64,000 bases of DNA from Hyphomicrobiales bacterium (GCA_017305715.1 JAFKKG010000033.1:1-64000), one strand, 5' to 3'. Shown: positions 27,051 through 36,976, counted from the first letter of the stretch. The notes: generated from the letters alone by a model not told the origin. A program made the numbers and translations.

Positions 27051-28253
27051 CTAGCCCACATCAAGATGCTCATCAATGTCGCGCCAGGGTATCCCGACAA
27101 TTCGCTGAAAGCGGTTTATTATCTCGGGCACGCCGCTTGTATCCGTTCTAATCAGCGCCAAGGGCGCGAAAACGCGTCCCGGTCTCTTCAATGCCGAGCC
27201 AAAGATATTCTGATTAGTACCGCGTATTTCGAACTGCCAATGGTCGCCGGATTTGAGCCTGGCGGGGTCCATATTCAGAGTGATCGTATCATTCCATACC
27301 CGCAAGAATCTGCGCTCGCCACCACCGCTGCTATAGTCCCCAACGGGTTGGTCGAGCACCAGTGTTCGATGGTCGATCTTGTCGATCTGGCTGCGATTCG
27401 AGCCGCTGGTTTCATTCACGCGCCGCAGAAGACCCGGCTCGTTGAATCGCAGGTTGGTCTCGGACAGAAGCTCAACATATTCACCTTTGGCCGGCGCCCA
27501 GCTCTCAAGCGATCCCAACCGAAATGTGACCTTATTCCCCTTTGCTTGTTGAACTTCAAACAAGGCAAATGCGTTGTCAGCCGACATTTTCCATTCCGTA
27601 CCCTTATGGAATTCGACCCGACACAGCTGGTTCAGCTTCCCCGTGACAAACTTTTTCAATTCGGCCTGACCGCTTTCGGGGAATGAGACATTCCCGACTC
27701 CTTGCTCGGCGCGCTTGTCCGCAGCCCACTCGTTTACTTTCTCAATCACGTCGCGGCATGAGAGATTGGTCGCTGTTCCTGCCCATTTGTCATCATGATT
27801 CACGCGCCATACCACCTGGCCTCGGGCGGCCATGTCGACTCCGGGAAGTGCGGTCTCCAGAAGATCTATATTCTCGGCCGCGGTAACTTCCCGTTCCATG
27901 GCTTCGAGATAGATCAAATACGTTTTGTCGTTCTCCAACGCTTTCGGCTCGAAATGCCCCTGCTTGAAACAATTTACGTCCTGCTTGCAGTTCAGGATCA
28001 ATCCATCAACTGTGTACCAGCCGGCTTTGAGGCTAATGTCGTTTCCGCTGATGGTCGGAATGAATCCACAGTCGCCGCCGGCGGGACCGCCATGCCGGCC
28101 GTAAATTGAACGTGTGACCATACGCAGTTGATGCAGCACAATCGCGGTTTGTTCGTTCCAATCGCGATCGAGGATAGGTCGTCCCTGCTGAAGCAAGACA
28201 CGCGTATAGCCCTGAGCGATATCAAAACTGTCCCTTGATACATCTATTCGCAT
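27051..28253 (-). CDS. DUF6519-type eCIS protein
   Basis: The 400-aa product starts MRIDVSRDSFDIAQGYTRVL followed by LQQGRPILDRDWNEQ, the signature N-terminus of DUF6519 proteins found at the distal end of many eCIS loci. A central beta-rich region and a C-terminal domain with LALIRTDTSGVPEI, IVGIPWRDID complete it. DUF6519 is thought to be a particle-associated protein, possibly baseplate-peripheral or fibre-like; the exact role is unknown. It is the last gene of the eCIS operon, 15 bp after the tail protein I-like gene. Confidence 0.75.
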   Translation of the reverse strand: MRIDVSRDSFDIAQGYTRVLLQQGRPILDRDWNEQTAIVLHQLRMVTRSIYGRHGGPAGGDCGFIPTISGNDISLKAGWYTVDGLILNCKQDVNCFKQGHFEPKALENDKTYLIYLEAMEREVTAAENIDLLETALPGVDMAARGQVVWRVNHDDKWAGTATNLSCRDVIEKVNEWAADKRAEQGVGNVSFPESGQAELKKFVTGKLNQLCRVEFHKGTEWKMSADNAFALFEVQQAKGNKVTFRLGSLESWAPAKGEYVELLSETNLRFNEPGLLRRVNETSGSNRSQIDKIDHRTLVLDQPVGDYSSGGGERRFLRVWNDTITLNMDPARLKSGDHWQFEIRGTNQNIFGSALKRPGRVFAPLALIRTDTSGVPEIINRFQRIVGIPWRDIDEHLDVG

Positions 28254-28268
28254 TTGGAATAACCTCTA

Positions 28269-29423
28269 CTACGAGCGCAGAACGACGCCTGTTCGCGCTT
28301 CCAATGGGACATGCTCGTTTAGCCTGACCTTCACGACGTTTTCGGCATCGGCGCTGACCTCGCTTTTGCACGGAAGATAACATCTGAGAGAAGCCGGATT
28401 GCTGTTGCCGGACGGCGGCAGAACCCTGCCGCGCTCCGGATCGATAACCCATAAGGCGGCGGTGGCCTGGCCTGACACGCTGCCAAACGTCACCAGGTCG
28501 CGGTCAACAGCCGTCGGCGGAATCGACGCATGGCCGGCCGCATGCTCATAAAGGCAGATGACCCGCTCCGCGCCATAGATCTGCTTCTTGACGGCGGTGG
28601 CGTCGCCGCCCTCAAAATCGCTCAGATAGATCGCGCGGGCGGATTCTATAATGCGCGTTGCATCCCCATCTGCATTTGCAGTACCGTAAAGCTGAAGGTC
28701 TCCCCCGTTGGGGCAAACGGTCAGTTCGCTGCTGTGTTTGACGCTGCTCAAGTCAACATTTCTGCGGCCGGCTCGTCGGGACCAGGCTTCCACTACCACA
28801 TCGAGCGGATGCCACCGGCCGCGTTCGGCGTGGACATCAGCACGCCGGACAGTCCCGACGCGGGGGACCAATCCCGGTCCCTGGTCGATGCGATTGCGAC
28901 CGATCAGCTTTCGAAGATCCGGTGTCCCCTGTGATCTTGACGCGCCGGCATAACGAATTGACGGCGTCGATACGACTTCACGGTTGTTTTCAAACACAAC
29001 GGTATGCCAGCCGGCGATCAATCTGACGATTTGTCCCAGGACGTCGGCTGTTCCCTTGCGACGCCTGGCCCAGATCGTCTTTGCGATATCCCTTCGCAGA
29101 CTTAGTTTCGGAGGATCATCGCACCCGGCGCCGCCGGCCGATGGTTTGACGCCGTTGACAGCCTGCTTCGCGGCTTTTGGCTCTCCGAGGATCGGACGAT
29201 AGCCGACCAAGTCTGCAATGTAGGCCAACTCCTGAGGGCCGCAGGTTTCAATGAACAAGTTGACATAGGATTCTTCAATCTTCTCTTCCAGGCGATCGGC
29301 CCGCTTGCCGAACTGCCGGAGGACCCGCTCCAACGGTTTGCCGTCGATCAGGGAGTCGCGATGCCGGATTACGGACGGGAGTAGGCGATACAAGTCGCCG
29401 TCTTCGAAATGACCTTTTTTCAT
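28269..29423 (-). CDS. Tail protein I-like baseplate protein (Afp12-like)
   Basis: The first 90 residues of this 384-aa protein contain LYRLLPSVIRHRD, LERVLRQFGKRADRLEEKI, LFIETCGPQELAYIADLVGY, the pattern of P2 gpI/eCIS baseplate wedge proteins (residues about 8-85). The remainder is beta-rich. Such proteins form the outer wedge linking baseplate arms to fibres. The start overlaps the preceding baseplate gene by 4 bp. No separate tail fibre gene follows, so host-binding may reside in this gene's C-terminus or in the DUF6519 protein; that is inference. Confidence 0.78.
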   Translation of the reverse strand: MKKGHFEDGDLYRLLPSVIRHRDSLIDGKPLERVLRQFGKRADRLEEKIEESYVNLFIETCGPQELAYIADLVGYRPILGEPKAAKQAVNGVKPSAGGAGCDDPPKLSLRRDIAKTIWARRRKGTADVLGQIVRLIAGWHTVVFENNREVVSTPSIRYAGASRSQGTPDLRKLIGRNRIDQGPGLVPRVGTVRRADVHAERGRWHPLDVVVEAWSRRAGRRNVDLSSVKHSSELTVCPNGGDLQLYGTANADGDATRIIESARAIYLSDFEGGDATAVKKQIYGAERVICLYEHAAGHASIPPTAVDRDLVTFGSVSGQATAALWVIDPERGRVLPPSGNSNPASLRCYLPCKSEVSADAENVVKVRLNEHVPLEARTGVVLRS

Positions 29424-32251
29424 GACTCATCCAGCTCGAGTGCGATGCTACCCGGGATATGCGGTTGAATAAGAAGAAGTTCGGCACCTGATACATTGCC
29501 ACCTTGATCGAAACCTTGATCGGAGGCTTCGATACGGACCTCGGACTTCTTGTCGCTAGCCGTTGCGACGTCATATGGACGGAATTCGGTCAGCGATGCG
29601 AAATCCACGGTGTTGACCGACTGGATTGCTGCGAGCGCCTCGCTCGCATGAACGGATTGTCCAAGCTCGCGCCGCGAAAACCCGAAGACTTCGACGAGTG
29701 CCGCGCGAACCATCGCTTCGGTATCGTCCCACGATCCGCCCGCTCTCATCTTGACCCTGGCCGCAACCTTGATCGGACGCAGGATGCCCGGCACGACGAA
29801 GATCGACGTAACACCATCCTGATGTGTCGACATGGCGCTTTGCAGCGCTGTGCACGGCACGCTGTCCGGTTCGGGAGCTACGACACCATTGCTGAGAATG
29901 CTGACGGTAACGACCTCATGATCGCGAATCGACAGGTATCGCACCCTCGCCTTTGCGATACCCGGATAAACCCGCGCCATATGGAGAAAATCCGCCTTCG
30001 AGACCAGCCGGTCAAGTGCGACGGTAGAAAGCGGCGTATTGGAACGAACCAGACTGATGGGTTCCCGATCGGAGCCACCGGAAGCCCGTGTATTGGACAC
30101 CTCCTTGACTCCGAGTGGGTGATCGACCGGAAGTTTCAGCCTGTCATGCGAGACATTGCCGGAGCGTCCCACTCCGATGCGGTAGGTCGCCTTGATGTTT
30201 TCACGGCCGGTCGGCAGCCGGGCGCCAGCACGGCCGTTGCCAAAATACACCCGCGCCGAAGCGGTCTCGTCGATCCACAGCGAGAAGACACGTTCTCCGT
30301 TGCTGGAACACGCCAGCGTATCTATGCACGTCCACTTCTCAGCACCCACCGTGACGATCAGTTCGGGATTCGCGCCTGGAAACGTCGGAACGGGAAGCAA
30401 GGTCAATGGACTTCTCGCCAACGCAAACGACTGATGCTCGCGTGCGCCGTTTCCGCTGCCGAGCGTTTCAGAATAGGTCTCGCCGTGCGTCGCCTCAACG
30501 ACGTTGCCATAAATTTTGACGCTCTTGGGATCGTAGGTGTATTTCAGCTTTTCCCGAAACCTCAGGATCGTTCGCGTTGCCTTACCGTCACGCGACGCAC
30601 CGGATGGATGCGTGGCATAGGGAAAAGGCGGATGAGATACACTTTCCACCGTCAGAAGCTCGGGCTCCTGGTCTTGAGCCTGGGGCATTTTGATCGGCGG
30701 CTTGCCATCCAGAATCATCATCCGGCCAGGATTGATCCCGAGGTAGATGCCGTTCAGCTCGATGGTGTCGCCGAGTTGCTCTCCGACGGTCACATCCGGG
30801 CCTTCGCTGGCGGGCGAAGGAACATCGAGCGGCCCGTTGCCTGGTTGCCTATCAGTCGTGGCCCCTGCGCCGATAGTCGCTATTGGCTGCCTCCCTAGAT
30901 GCAGGTCGGAGTCGTCGATGTGAACGATCACGCGCTGAACGACTTCCTCATATTCACGTGGCAGCCCCTTCTTGTCCGGCGGAGCGGACTTCCAGGGCCG
31001 ATCCAGCGTGAGCCGGGTGACGTCGCCGGTCATTCCGTAGGCTGTGCGGGACGTCAGTTGCACGGCCGCCACGGTGTAGACCTCAATATCCTCTCCATGG
31101 ACCGAGCGATCGGGAATCTCGATTGCCAGCCGGCTGGAGGGAACAATGCTCGCCTGGTGTCCTTCCAGATCGATAATGTTCGGAAAGTTGCGATCGAAGT
31201 CATCGATTGACCACGGTTCGTCGCCGCTCTTGGGATCGCGAGGGTCTGTCAAACGTCGCGGAGCACCGTGACCGAAGACTCCGGCGCGCCTCCGAAACCC
31301 AACGATCTTGACCGGCTCCCGATCAGGATCAAACGCTGCCGTTGCCGTCAGTGCCGCGAGCGCGTTGTCTTCGACCCACGTCTGACCCTTCATCTGGATC
31401 TGGTAATAGACATCGGTACCCTGAGCGTCGACCGGGAGCATCTTGCCCGCGCCCTTGGGGACGACCGGTTCCAGGCTTTCTCGTTGCACGGGATCCGGGC
31501 CCATCGGACCGTAACGCAACACAACCGATACTTTGGTTTGGTCCATTTCCCGGTCAATCTCGATCTTCTGAACCGAAAAATAGATATCGCGCTTGCCTTG
31601 CTCGCCGTTGTCCGACTCGAGTGCAGCGCCGCGCAATTCTTGCGTCACTTTCAAGAGATCGCCGGACTTCAGTCCGGTTGCGGTACCGCGGAGATAAAGC
31701 GTCGAGGTGGCTGGATCGACCGAACAATCCTGTGTCGTCGCAAGCCGAATCGCATTCCAGCGCGACCGCGCCACCAGATCCTTGCGCGTCTCGAATGTCA
31801 GCGCTTGCTCGCCTGGCTGGGGCATCGCGCGGATCTTGCTGTACGCGGGAATACGGACATCCTGCGACACGCTTTCGTCGATTGTGTAGTAGAGATAGCA
31901 ACTGGCGGCCAAACCTCCGTCGGGCTTGTAGCCCACCATTCGAGCGAGTTCGAACACCGACAGGTCTTCAACGGCGGTCCCGATGTAACTTTCGTTGACA
32001 AGCCGCTCCTGGTAAAAGCCGAGGACGTCGGACACGACCGCCCAGGCATCCGCCAACGCGACCGTCGGATCCGAAATCCCCACGTCACCGGTTGCCGGCA
32101 GCGTTTCTGCACCGAGGTCGCTCTTCAGGAAATTCAAGGTGGATTGGTGGTCCAGGCCGTCATCGACGATCTGTGCCCGTACTGGCGCCAGCATCGCGCT
32201 GATCACGGGAGGCGCTGCAAATGCCCCGGTCTGGTCGCCGTCGCCTTTCAT
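29420..32251 (-). CDS. Baseplate assembly protein, gpJ-like, large (Afp11/12-like)
   Basis: This 943-aa protein is a member of the putative baseplate assembly family: N-terminal TLNFLKSDLGAE and ALADAWAVVSDVLGFYQERL (about 40-85), a long beta-rich middle, and a C-terminal gpJ-type region with RVYFGNGRAGARLPTG and YRIGVGRSGNVSHD, then TFPGANP and DREPISLVRSNTPLSTVAL. In eCIS particles these wedge proteins form the baseplate ring around the spike. It overlaps both neighbours by 4 bp. It is a larger paralogue-like neighbour of the 665-aa gene upstream, sharing the same FGNG/YRIGNGxxGN architecture. Confidence 0.85.
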   Translation of the reverse strand: MKGDGDQTGAFAAPPVISAMLAPVRAQIVDDGLDHQSTLNFLKSDLGAETLPATGDVGISDPTVALADAWAVVSDVLGFYQERLVNESYIGTAVEDLSVFELARMVGYKPDGGLAASCYLYYTIDESVSQDVRIPAYSKIRAMPQPGEQALTFETRKDLVARSRWNAIRLATTQDCSVDPATSTLYLRGTATGLKSGDLLKVTQELRGAALESDNGEQGKRDIYFSVQKIEIDREMDQTKVSVVLRYGPMGPDPVQRESLEPVVPKGAGKMLPVDAQGTDVYYQIQMKGQTWVEDNALAALTATAAFDPDREPVKIVGFRRRAGVFGHGAPRRLTDPRDPKSGDEPWSIDDFDRNFPNIIDLEGHQASIVPSSRLAIEIPDRSVHGEDIEVYTVAAVQLTSRTAYGMTGDVTRLTLDRPWKSAPPDKKGLPREYEEVVQRVIVHIDDSDLHLGRQPIATIGAGATTDRQPGNGPLDVPSPASEGPDVTVGEQLGDTIELNGIYLGINPGRMMILDGKPPIKMPQAQDQEPELLTVESVSHPPFPYATHPSGASRDGKATRTILRFREKLKYTYDPKSVKIYGNVVEATHGETYSETLGSGNGAREHQSFALARSPLTLLPVPTFPGANPELIVTVGAEKWTCIDTLACSSNGERVFSLWIDETASARVYFGNGRAGARLPTGRENIKATYRIGVGRSGNVSHDRLKLPVDHPLGVKEVSNTRASGGSDREPISLVRSNTPLSTVALDRLVSKADFLHMARVYPGIAKARVRYLSIRDHEVVTVSILSNGVVAPEPDSVPCTALQSAMSTHQDGVTSIFVVPGILRPIKVAARVKMRAGGSWDDTEAMVRAALVEVFGFSRRELGQSVHASEALAAIQSVNTVDFASLTEFRPYDVATASDKKSEVRIEASDQGFDQGGNVSGAELLLIQPHIPGSIALELDES

Positions 32252-34245
32252 GAGTCACCTGTATCGGACGCATCGACTACGTCCGGGTCGCTCAGGACCG
32301 CAATCTCATGCGGCCCAATCTCGATCGTGGCCACCTGCACGTCACCAAGGTAAGGAGCATCCGCTCTCTCGAATATTATTTGCTGAACGCTTGCCACACC
32401 CGGAACGGAGTGGATCCAGGAGGCAACCTGGCTCCAGTGGACCGATTGCCCGAACGTCAAATTGTCGTCGTCGAAGAATGATTTTTCGGGCAGGGAGCCT
32501 CCGCCGACAAGCTTCTGTTTGACAAGCTTTGCGACATCGCTCGCGACGTAGCTTGGCATCACCGCTACCGTCAGCTTCACGACCAGTTCGACATAGGTCG
32601 GAGCGACAACAATTACTTCGTGATTGATGCGCCGTACCGGCTCCAGCCGCTGCAAAACGCGGTGCTTGAGGGCCTCCCATCGAATGGCCTCCTCCGGCGT
32701 CGAACTTCGAACCGGAACCTTCCAGTGCTCGGGATCAATAGCCACGCTTACGATGCGGCGCGCGCCTTCCCGTGCAATCGTGGCCGTAGCATTGGAAACG
32801 CCAGCTACACTGCGCGCAAACTCCGCATAATCGTCAGCGGATATCGCGCGATGTTGATGGACCCGCATATCGCCCGGCGCAAGCAGACGCGCGGTCGCGG
32901 CAGATTCGGGTTCAATTCCTCCGGTCGCGGCCACCGGATTGGTCACAACGATCTTGTCGATATCCGCGTGGGTGCATCCATCCCTGACCAGTATCCGGGT
33001 GATGGTATCCGCGGGTACGTTGCCAGCCTGGCCATTGCCAAGACGATAGGTGGCGGCGAACGTTGTTCCATCGGATGGCCGCTCTCCGACGCCAGCACCA
33101 TCGCCGAAGCGTATCGAGGCCCGACCTTTGTCATCGACCTCAACGCAAAAATGCTGATCCGTCGGCAAGGACTCGAGCAGGTCCGCCCTGACCTTCCATT
33201 CTCCTTCTTCGGTCTTCAGTTTGATTGCAGGCACCGCTTGACGGGGGTCTTGAGTAATCACGGAAGCGGCGCTGCGTTTTTCCCGAGGCAACGGTGCGCA
33301 GTGCGTAAGACCTTTTTGCCGGAGCGGCCCGGCACGGCCGTCTCTCGCAACCAGACCATTATCAGAAGCCGGGCTGCCGGGATCCTCGTGACCCTGGCCA
33401 TGGTCCGCGAGTACTATGTTCCCGAGGGCCTGCATTCCTCCGAGCTGCAGCATGTATTCCGGAATCGCGTCGTCGATATGCCAGGTGATACGGGCTACCA
33501 AATTGCCCGCTTTGGCAGCGGGCTCCTGCGTAATGACGGGATCTTCCGTGAGCGCTACAGCATGGCAAAGGTGCATCGGCGCCTGGTTGCGGACGGCCGA
33601 CTGGCTGCCTGCGACAGTTTTCGTGCCGCGCAGGACGAGCACGGCGCCCTTCTTGAGGACACCCGCGGCAAGCGATTCCAGCTCGATATTCGTGCTGGTG
33701 CCACCCTTCACAAGCTCGCCTGCCACGTCCATCTCGTTGAGACCGGGGTACAGGTTGATCGGATCGCAGATGACCGGCTGAAATATTTCGTAGCTCGCGT
33801 CCGGCAGCGCGGACAGATCCTTCTCGGCCGAAAGCGAGAATTCCTTGCTCATTCGATCATCAAGGGCAACAAACATCACCTTGGCGAGATCGAGCGGAAT
33901 GTTCTTGCCTACACGGCAGTGAATCCAGGCGCGCGCATTGCAGCCTTCGTGAAGAACATAGTCGAGCAGCCGCGCATGCCTCCGTACGGATACCCGCTGC
34001 CGCGCGGTGCCGAGATAGGCTTCAGTGGCTGCCGCATCCTGATAGTAGCTGAGATAGTCGGCGACATATGCGAGCGCCTCGACAATGGCGATCCCGAGAT
34101 CGGGCGCGTGCCTCTCCTGCCAGGCAGGCAGCGTTGCCGAGAGCCGATCCAGCATCAGCTGCCGGAAGCTCTCGTAATCCTTGGCCATGTAGTCGATCGA
34201 GGGCCGAGGTTCTGCCAACTTTCTACTCCGTTTCTTCACTCCCAA
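32248..34245 (-). CDS. Baseplate J-like assembly protein (Afp11-like)
   Basis: The 665-aa protein starts with IDYMAKDYESFRQLMLDRLS and APDLGIAIVEALAYVADYLSYYQD (residues about 18-70), typical of eCIS Afp11/baseplate J proteins. It then carries IRFGDGAGVGERPSDGTTFA, ATYRLGNGQAGNVPAD and a C-terminal domain starting at LLAPGDMRVHQHRAISADDYAEFARSVAGV. It forms the inner baseplate wedge with gp25. The stop overlaps the next gene by 4 bp. Length and motif order match the family; no anomaly seen. Confidence 0.88.
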   Translation of the reverse strand: MGVKKRSRKLAEPRPSIDYMAKDYESFRQLMLDRLSATLPAWQERHAPDLGIAIVEALAYVADYLSYYQDAAATEAYLGTARQRVSVRRHARLLDYVLHEGCNARAWIHCRVGKNIPLDLAKVMFVALDDRMSKEFSLSAEKDLSALPDASYEIFQPVICDPINLYPGLNEMDVAGELVKGGTSTNIELESLAAGVLKKGAVLVLRGTKTVAGSQSAVRNQAPMHLCHAVALTEDPVITQEPAAKAGNLVARITWHIDDAIPEYMLQLGGMQALGNIVLADHGQGHEDPGSPASDNGLVARDGRAGPLRQKGLTHCAPLPREKRSAASVITQDPRQAVPAIKLKTEEGEWKVRADLLESLPTDQHFCVEVDDKGRASIRFGDGAGVGERPSDGTTFAATYRLGNGQAGNVPADTITRILVRDGCTHADIDKIVVTNPVAATGGIEPESAATARLLAPGDMRVHQHRAISADDYAEFARSVAGVSNATATIAREGARRIVSVAIDPEHWKVPVRSSTPEEAIRWEALKHRVLQRLEPVRRINHEVIVVAPTYVELVVKLTVAVMPSYVASDVAKLVKQKLVGGGSLPEKSFFDDDNLTFGQSVHWSQVASWIHSVPGVASVQQIIFERADAPYLGDVQVATIEIGPHEIAVLSDPDVVDASDTGDS

Positions 34246-34277
34246 AAGCGGATTTCAAGTCAGACCGAATATTCGGC

Positions 34278-34634
34278 CTAGACCGCGCGTTCAAAACGCT
34301 CCGCTCTCACAATGTTGTCGCGCGGCAACTGGAACTCCACCAACACCCGAAGCGTTGCGTCTTCGGCGCTCACTTCCAGCTTCCGCAACGACATCACGTC
34401 GCCCATCCATCGATGAATCTCCGATTCGACCAGCGCCTGCAGTGTGGCGACGACTTCCGTACTTTGCGGCGCAAACACCATCCGCTGAATGCCGCATCCG
34501 AAGTCGGGGCGATTGACCCGCTCGCCGGGCATTGTGAACAGCAGCTGCTCAAGCATCTGCCGCACATGGACCGGCTCGTTCGCCAGGCGTGTAACGTGGC
34601 TGGTGTCGAACACGTAGGGAAAGGCTATCTGCAT
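34278..34634 (-). CDS. GPW/gp25 family baseplate protein (Afp9-like)
   Basis: The product is 118 aa from the ATG at 34634 (MQIAFPYVFD). A longer open frame to 34709 would overlap the PAAR gene and adds nothing conserved. It contains VRQMLEQLLFTMPGERVNRP, DFGCGIQRMVFAP and a C-terminal EVSAEDATLRVLVEFQLP region, the T4 gp25/P2 W fold that initiates sheath polymerisation at the baseplate. It begins 11 bp after the PAAR gene stop. Confidence 0.88.
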   Translation of the reverse strand: MQIAFPYVFDTSHVTRLANEPVHVRQMLEQLLFTMPGERVNRPDFGCGIQRMVFAPQSTEVVATLQALVESEIHRWMGDVMSLRKLEVSAEDATLRVLVEFQLPRDNIVRAERFERAV

Positions 34635-34645
34635 TGCTTCTGTCC

Positions 34646-34972
34646 TTACGTTCCGGTGGCACGAACCTGCGTCCTGAAGATTTGCAATGGCGTGCCGTTC
34701 GGCGTGCACTGAGATTGACTATCGAACAGCAGCACATTGTCGCCGCCGGCAAACAAGCGGGTCGCGGCCATCGTCCAGGCCGCCGTCGAGCAAGGCGGCG
34801 AGCCTCCGAGCGTCCAGGCCGGAAATTGGCACGCCGTAACCGAATAGGTGTCTGATCGAACGACTATCGGGTTTCCGCCCACGGTGACGCGCGGATAAGT
34901 CATCATGGGTTGCGCCGGCCCGAGATGCATGCACTTAACGTCGGCGCCCTGATGCAGTATGTAGCCCGGCAT
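34646..34972 (-). CDS. PAAR-like spike tip protein
   Basis: The 108-aa protein starts MPGYILHQGADVKCMHLGPA and has the compact Gly-rich beta architecture with His7, Cys14, His16 and Cys48 placed as expected for metal ligands in PAAR cones, ending in a GTPLQIFRTQ segment seen in eCIS tip proteins. It should sharpen the spike and may carry effectors. It is read from the ATG at 34972; the much longer open frame upstream (to 35440) is antisense-like and overlaps the spike gene, so it is not used. Confidence 0.8.
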   Translation of the reverse strand: MPGYILHQGADVKCMHLGPAQPMMTYPRVTVGGNPIVVRSDTYSVTACQFPAWTLGGSPPCSTAAWTMAATRLFAGGDNVLLFDSQSQCTPNGTPLQIFRTQVRATGT

Positions 34973-34992
34973 TTCAGTCCATTCCTTCCTGA

Positions 34993-35505
34993 TCAGCGCA
35001 CGACCAGCCCATCGCTGTTGATCTTCACTTCGGACGAAGAAATTTCGATCGACATCGTCGGACCGCAGGAAATCTTGATCGACGATTCCGTCATCACAAT
35101 TCGCGGGCCCTGCTCGCCGCTCGCCGTTTCGATCACCACGGCGTCTCCACTGTTGCCGGCCAGAACCACCCTGTGCCGGCCTGTCGATTGCATGACCACC
35201 GGCAGCGACGTCAGCTGCGCCCCGGTGCCCAGCGCACCGTTGAGCTCGCCCTCTTTCCACCAGCAGCCCGTCCATATCGGCTGATCGATATCCCCCTGCA
35301 CGAATTCCACCCACACCCCAGAGCCGACGGGTGGGATCGCGTACAGGCCGTTCCTGTCGCCGGCATACGGGACGCAGGCATCGGCCCAGACTTCTACCGG
35401 CGATCCCCCCAGCGAAATCTGCACCCTCAATCGACCGCACCCCTTGGGATCGAAGGCAGAGACCACGGTGCCTCTGATTTTTCCGAAATGCTCCTGACGG
35501 GTCAT
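34993..35505 (-). CDS. Baseplate assembly protein V / gp5-like spike (Afp8 C-terminal part)
   Basis: In this 170-aa protein an OB-fold region starts HFGKIRGTVVSAFDPKGCGR and continues with PVGSGVWVEFVQGDIDQPIWTGCWW (about 8-85), the hallmark of gp5/VgrG OB domains. The last 60 residues form a beta-helix-like repeat (VIETASGEQGPRIVMTESSI, then KISCGPTMSIEISSSEVKIN). Together with the adjacent gpD-like gene it makes up the spike that VgrG encodes as one chain. Four-base overlap with that gene. Confidence 0.88.
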   Translation of the reverse strand: MTRQEHFGKIRGTVVSAFDPKGCGRLRVQISLGGSPVEVWADACVPYAGDRNGLYAIPPVGSGVWVEFVQGDIDQPIWTGCWWKEGELNGALGTGAQLTSLPVVMQSTGRHRVVLAGNSGDAVVIETASGEQGPRIVMTESSIKISCGPTMSIEISSSEVKINSDGLVVR

Positions 35506-36659
35506 ATCGCCACCGCTTGCGCCACTGCGCCCAGGCTTTCCCGTGTCAACGTGCAGCGTTGCGTATAGGCTCCACGTCTGATCGAATGGGTCGCACGTTT
35601 GACATAGTAGATGCCATCGAGCTGGCGTCCCGCCCCGCGCACGCCAACGAGCCGGCGCGGACGGAGAACATGTCCGTACTCGGCGACGTCGATATCAGCG
35701 GTGGCTGTCAGCGCGTCTTCCGATCGCTGCGCGGCAGCGGTGCCTCCGTCCAGCACATCCATGATGTCGCCGCCGGCACGATAGCGCGCCAGGGTTTTGC
35801 GAACGATCCCGTGTTGAAAATCGCGTGCGGGTTGGCTGGCGAGCGCGCGGCCAATGTCGAACAGGGCGCTGATCGGCTGCAGCGAGCGAGACTTCGCATC
35901 CATCGCCGTTCCCCCCGAGGTTTCAAGCTTCAGGGCATCGTAGTTGAAATGGATCCGGGCGTTGGAGTCCGGCCCCATGTTGACCGTCAGTGCCGGCTGC
36001 GGCGCAGAGACTTTTGGCGGCGGCCCCCAATACGCAGCGTTGACGTTCGGGCTGCTTCCGGGCTCCACATAGAAGACGTGCGCGTAGTCATGTGCCAACC
36101 GCCGCAAATATTGTAGATCGGTGCAGTTCTGCAGCGGTATCCGCTCCAGCGGCGACGGTGTCCGGCTGTTTCGCGGCGGGCGAACATCGGGCAGTCCGCC
36201 CAGCAATCGCTGATATTGCGACAGTATCCTGAACACGCGCATTTCCGCGCTGAGTCCTACATGGCTGACGGTCCGCTCCTCCATATCCATCATGACGCGG
36301 ATGTCTTCGCCGGTCACGGTCAGGGCCGCAGTACCCGGTTCGTTTCCGGGCGTTGCCTGGCGGTGCGTGATGAAGCCGTCGATCAACACTTCGTACTGCG
36401 CACCAAATCCCACCTGCACGGCCACACGTGAGAACGGTGCCAACAGCGGGTGGCTGAATACCGGACTGTCCGTGGTCAGAATGCCGGCTTTGCGTCCAGC
36501 GCCAAACGTAAGCTGAAATCCGTCGTTGCCTTCGTCTCCCAGTTCGACCTGCACGTCCTGTAGCGCCTCGGCCAGCATCGCGGGCGCCGGCACAGCGATG
36601 GTCTCGCCAAGAAAGAGGTTAAGGCGAACGCCGAGCAGTCGGGACGGATTCCAGCTCAT
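35502..36659 (-). CDS. Late control protein D-like hub (Afp8 N-terminal part)
   Basis: From the ATG at 36659 (MSWNPSRLLGVRLNLF) the product is 385 aa; the frame stays open upstream to 36785 but that stretch overlaps the LysM gene and is not protein-like. It resembles gpD/VgrG N-terminal hub domains: DGFITHRQATPGNEPGTAAL, VTGEDIRVMMDMEE, and LQYLRRLAHDYAHVFYVEPG about a third in. It forms the trimeric hub carrying the spike protein encoded by the overlapping next gene. A 7-bp gap separates it from the LysM gene. Confidence 0.85.
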   Translation of the reverse strand: MSWNPSRLLGVRLNLFLGETIAVPAPAMLAEALQDVQVELGDEGNDGFQLTFGAGRKAGILTTDSPVFSHPLLAPFSRVAVQVGFGAQYEVLIDGFITHRQATPGNEPGTAALTVTGEDIRVMMDMEERTVSHVGLSAEMRVFRILSQYQRLLGGLPDVRPPRNSRTPSPLERIPLQNCTDLQYLRRLAHDYAHVFYVEPGSSPNVNAAYWGPPPKVSAPQPALTVNMGPDSNARIHFNYDALKLETSGGTAMDAKSRSLQPISALFDIGRALASQPARDFQHGIVRKTLARYRAGGDIMDVLDGGTAAAQRSEDALTATADIDVAEYGHVLRPRRLVGVRGAGRQLDGIYYVKRATHSIRRGAYTQRCTLTRESLGAVAQAVAI

Positions 36660-36666
36660 GCTAAAC

Positions 36667-36966
36667 TCATGGCGTTTGTTGCCCCGGCATCGGTATCTTG
36701 ACGATGCGGCCCACCTCGGCCGTGAGATCAAACGGATTGAGGGCATCGTTCGCGTCGCAGATTTGCCAGAACAGCTCCGGCGCACCGAGCATGGTTGCCG
36801 CGATCGAATCGAGCCGCTGTCCTTCGCTCAAATGCACCTCGGCAAGTGCGGTAACGTTGTCTCGGGACGGCACGACCCGCCGGGCGACATACGAAACGAC
36901 GCGTCCATCCGGCCGCTGGTACTGCAGCTTCTTCAGGGCATAGTATCGACTGGTGTGCTCGAACAT
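36667..36966 (-). CDS. LysM-type baseplate protein (Afp7-like)
   Basis: Product of 99 aa from the ATG at 36966. The C-terminal half, HLSEGQRLDSIAATMLGAPE then LFWQICDANDALNPFDL and VGRIVKIP, is a LysM fold as found in T4 gp53/Afp7-type adaptor proteins, where it joins tube-initiator proteins to the baseplate rather than binding secreted peptidoglycan. The gene lies 10 bp after the tube-initiator gene and 7 bp before the hub gene. Confidence 0.82.
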   Translation of the reverse strand: MFEHTSRYYALKKLQYQRPDGRVVSYVARRVVPSRDNVTALAEVHLSEGQRLDSIAATMLGAPELFWQICDANDALNPFDLTAEVGRIVKIPMPGQQTP

Positions 36967-36976
36967 TTCCGCCTCC

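Noticed and set aside
34973-35440. Upstream extension of the PAAR gene frame
   Set aside because: This part overlaps the gp5-like gene out of frame and is Arg/Gly-rich; the PAAR protein has a natural start at 34972.
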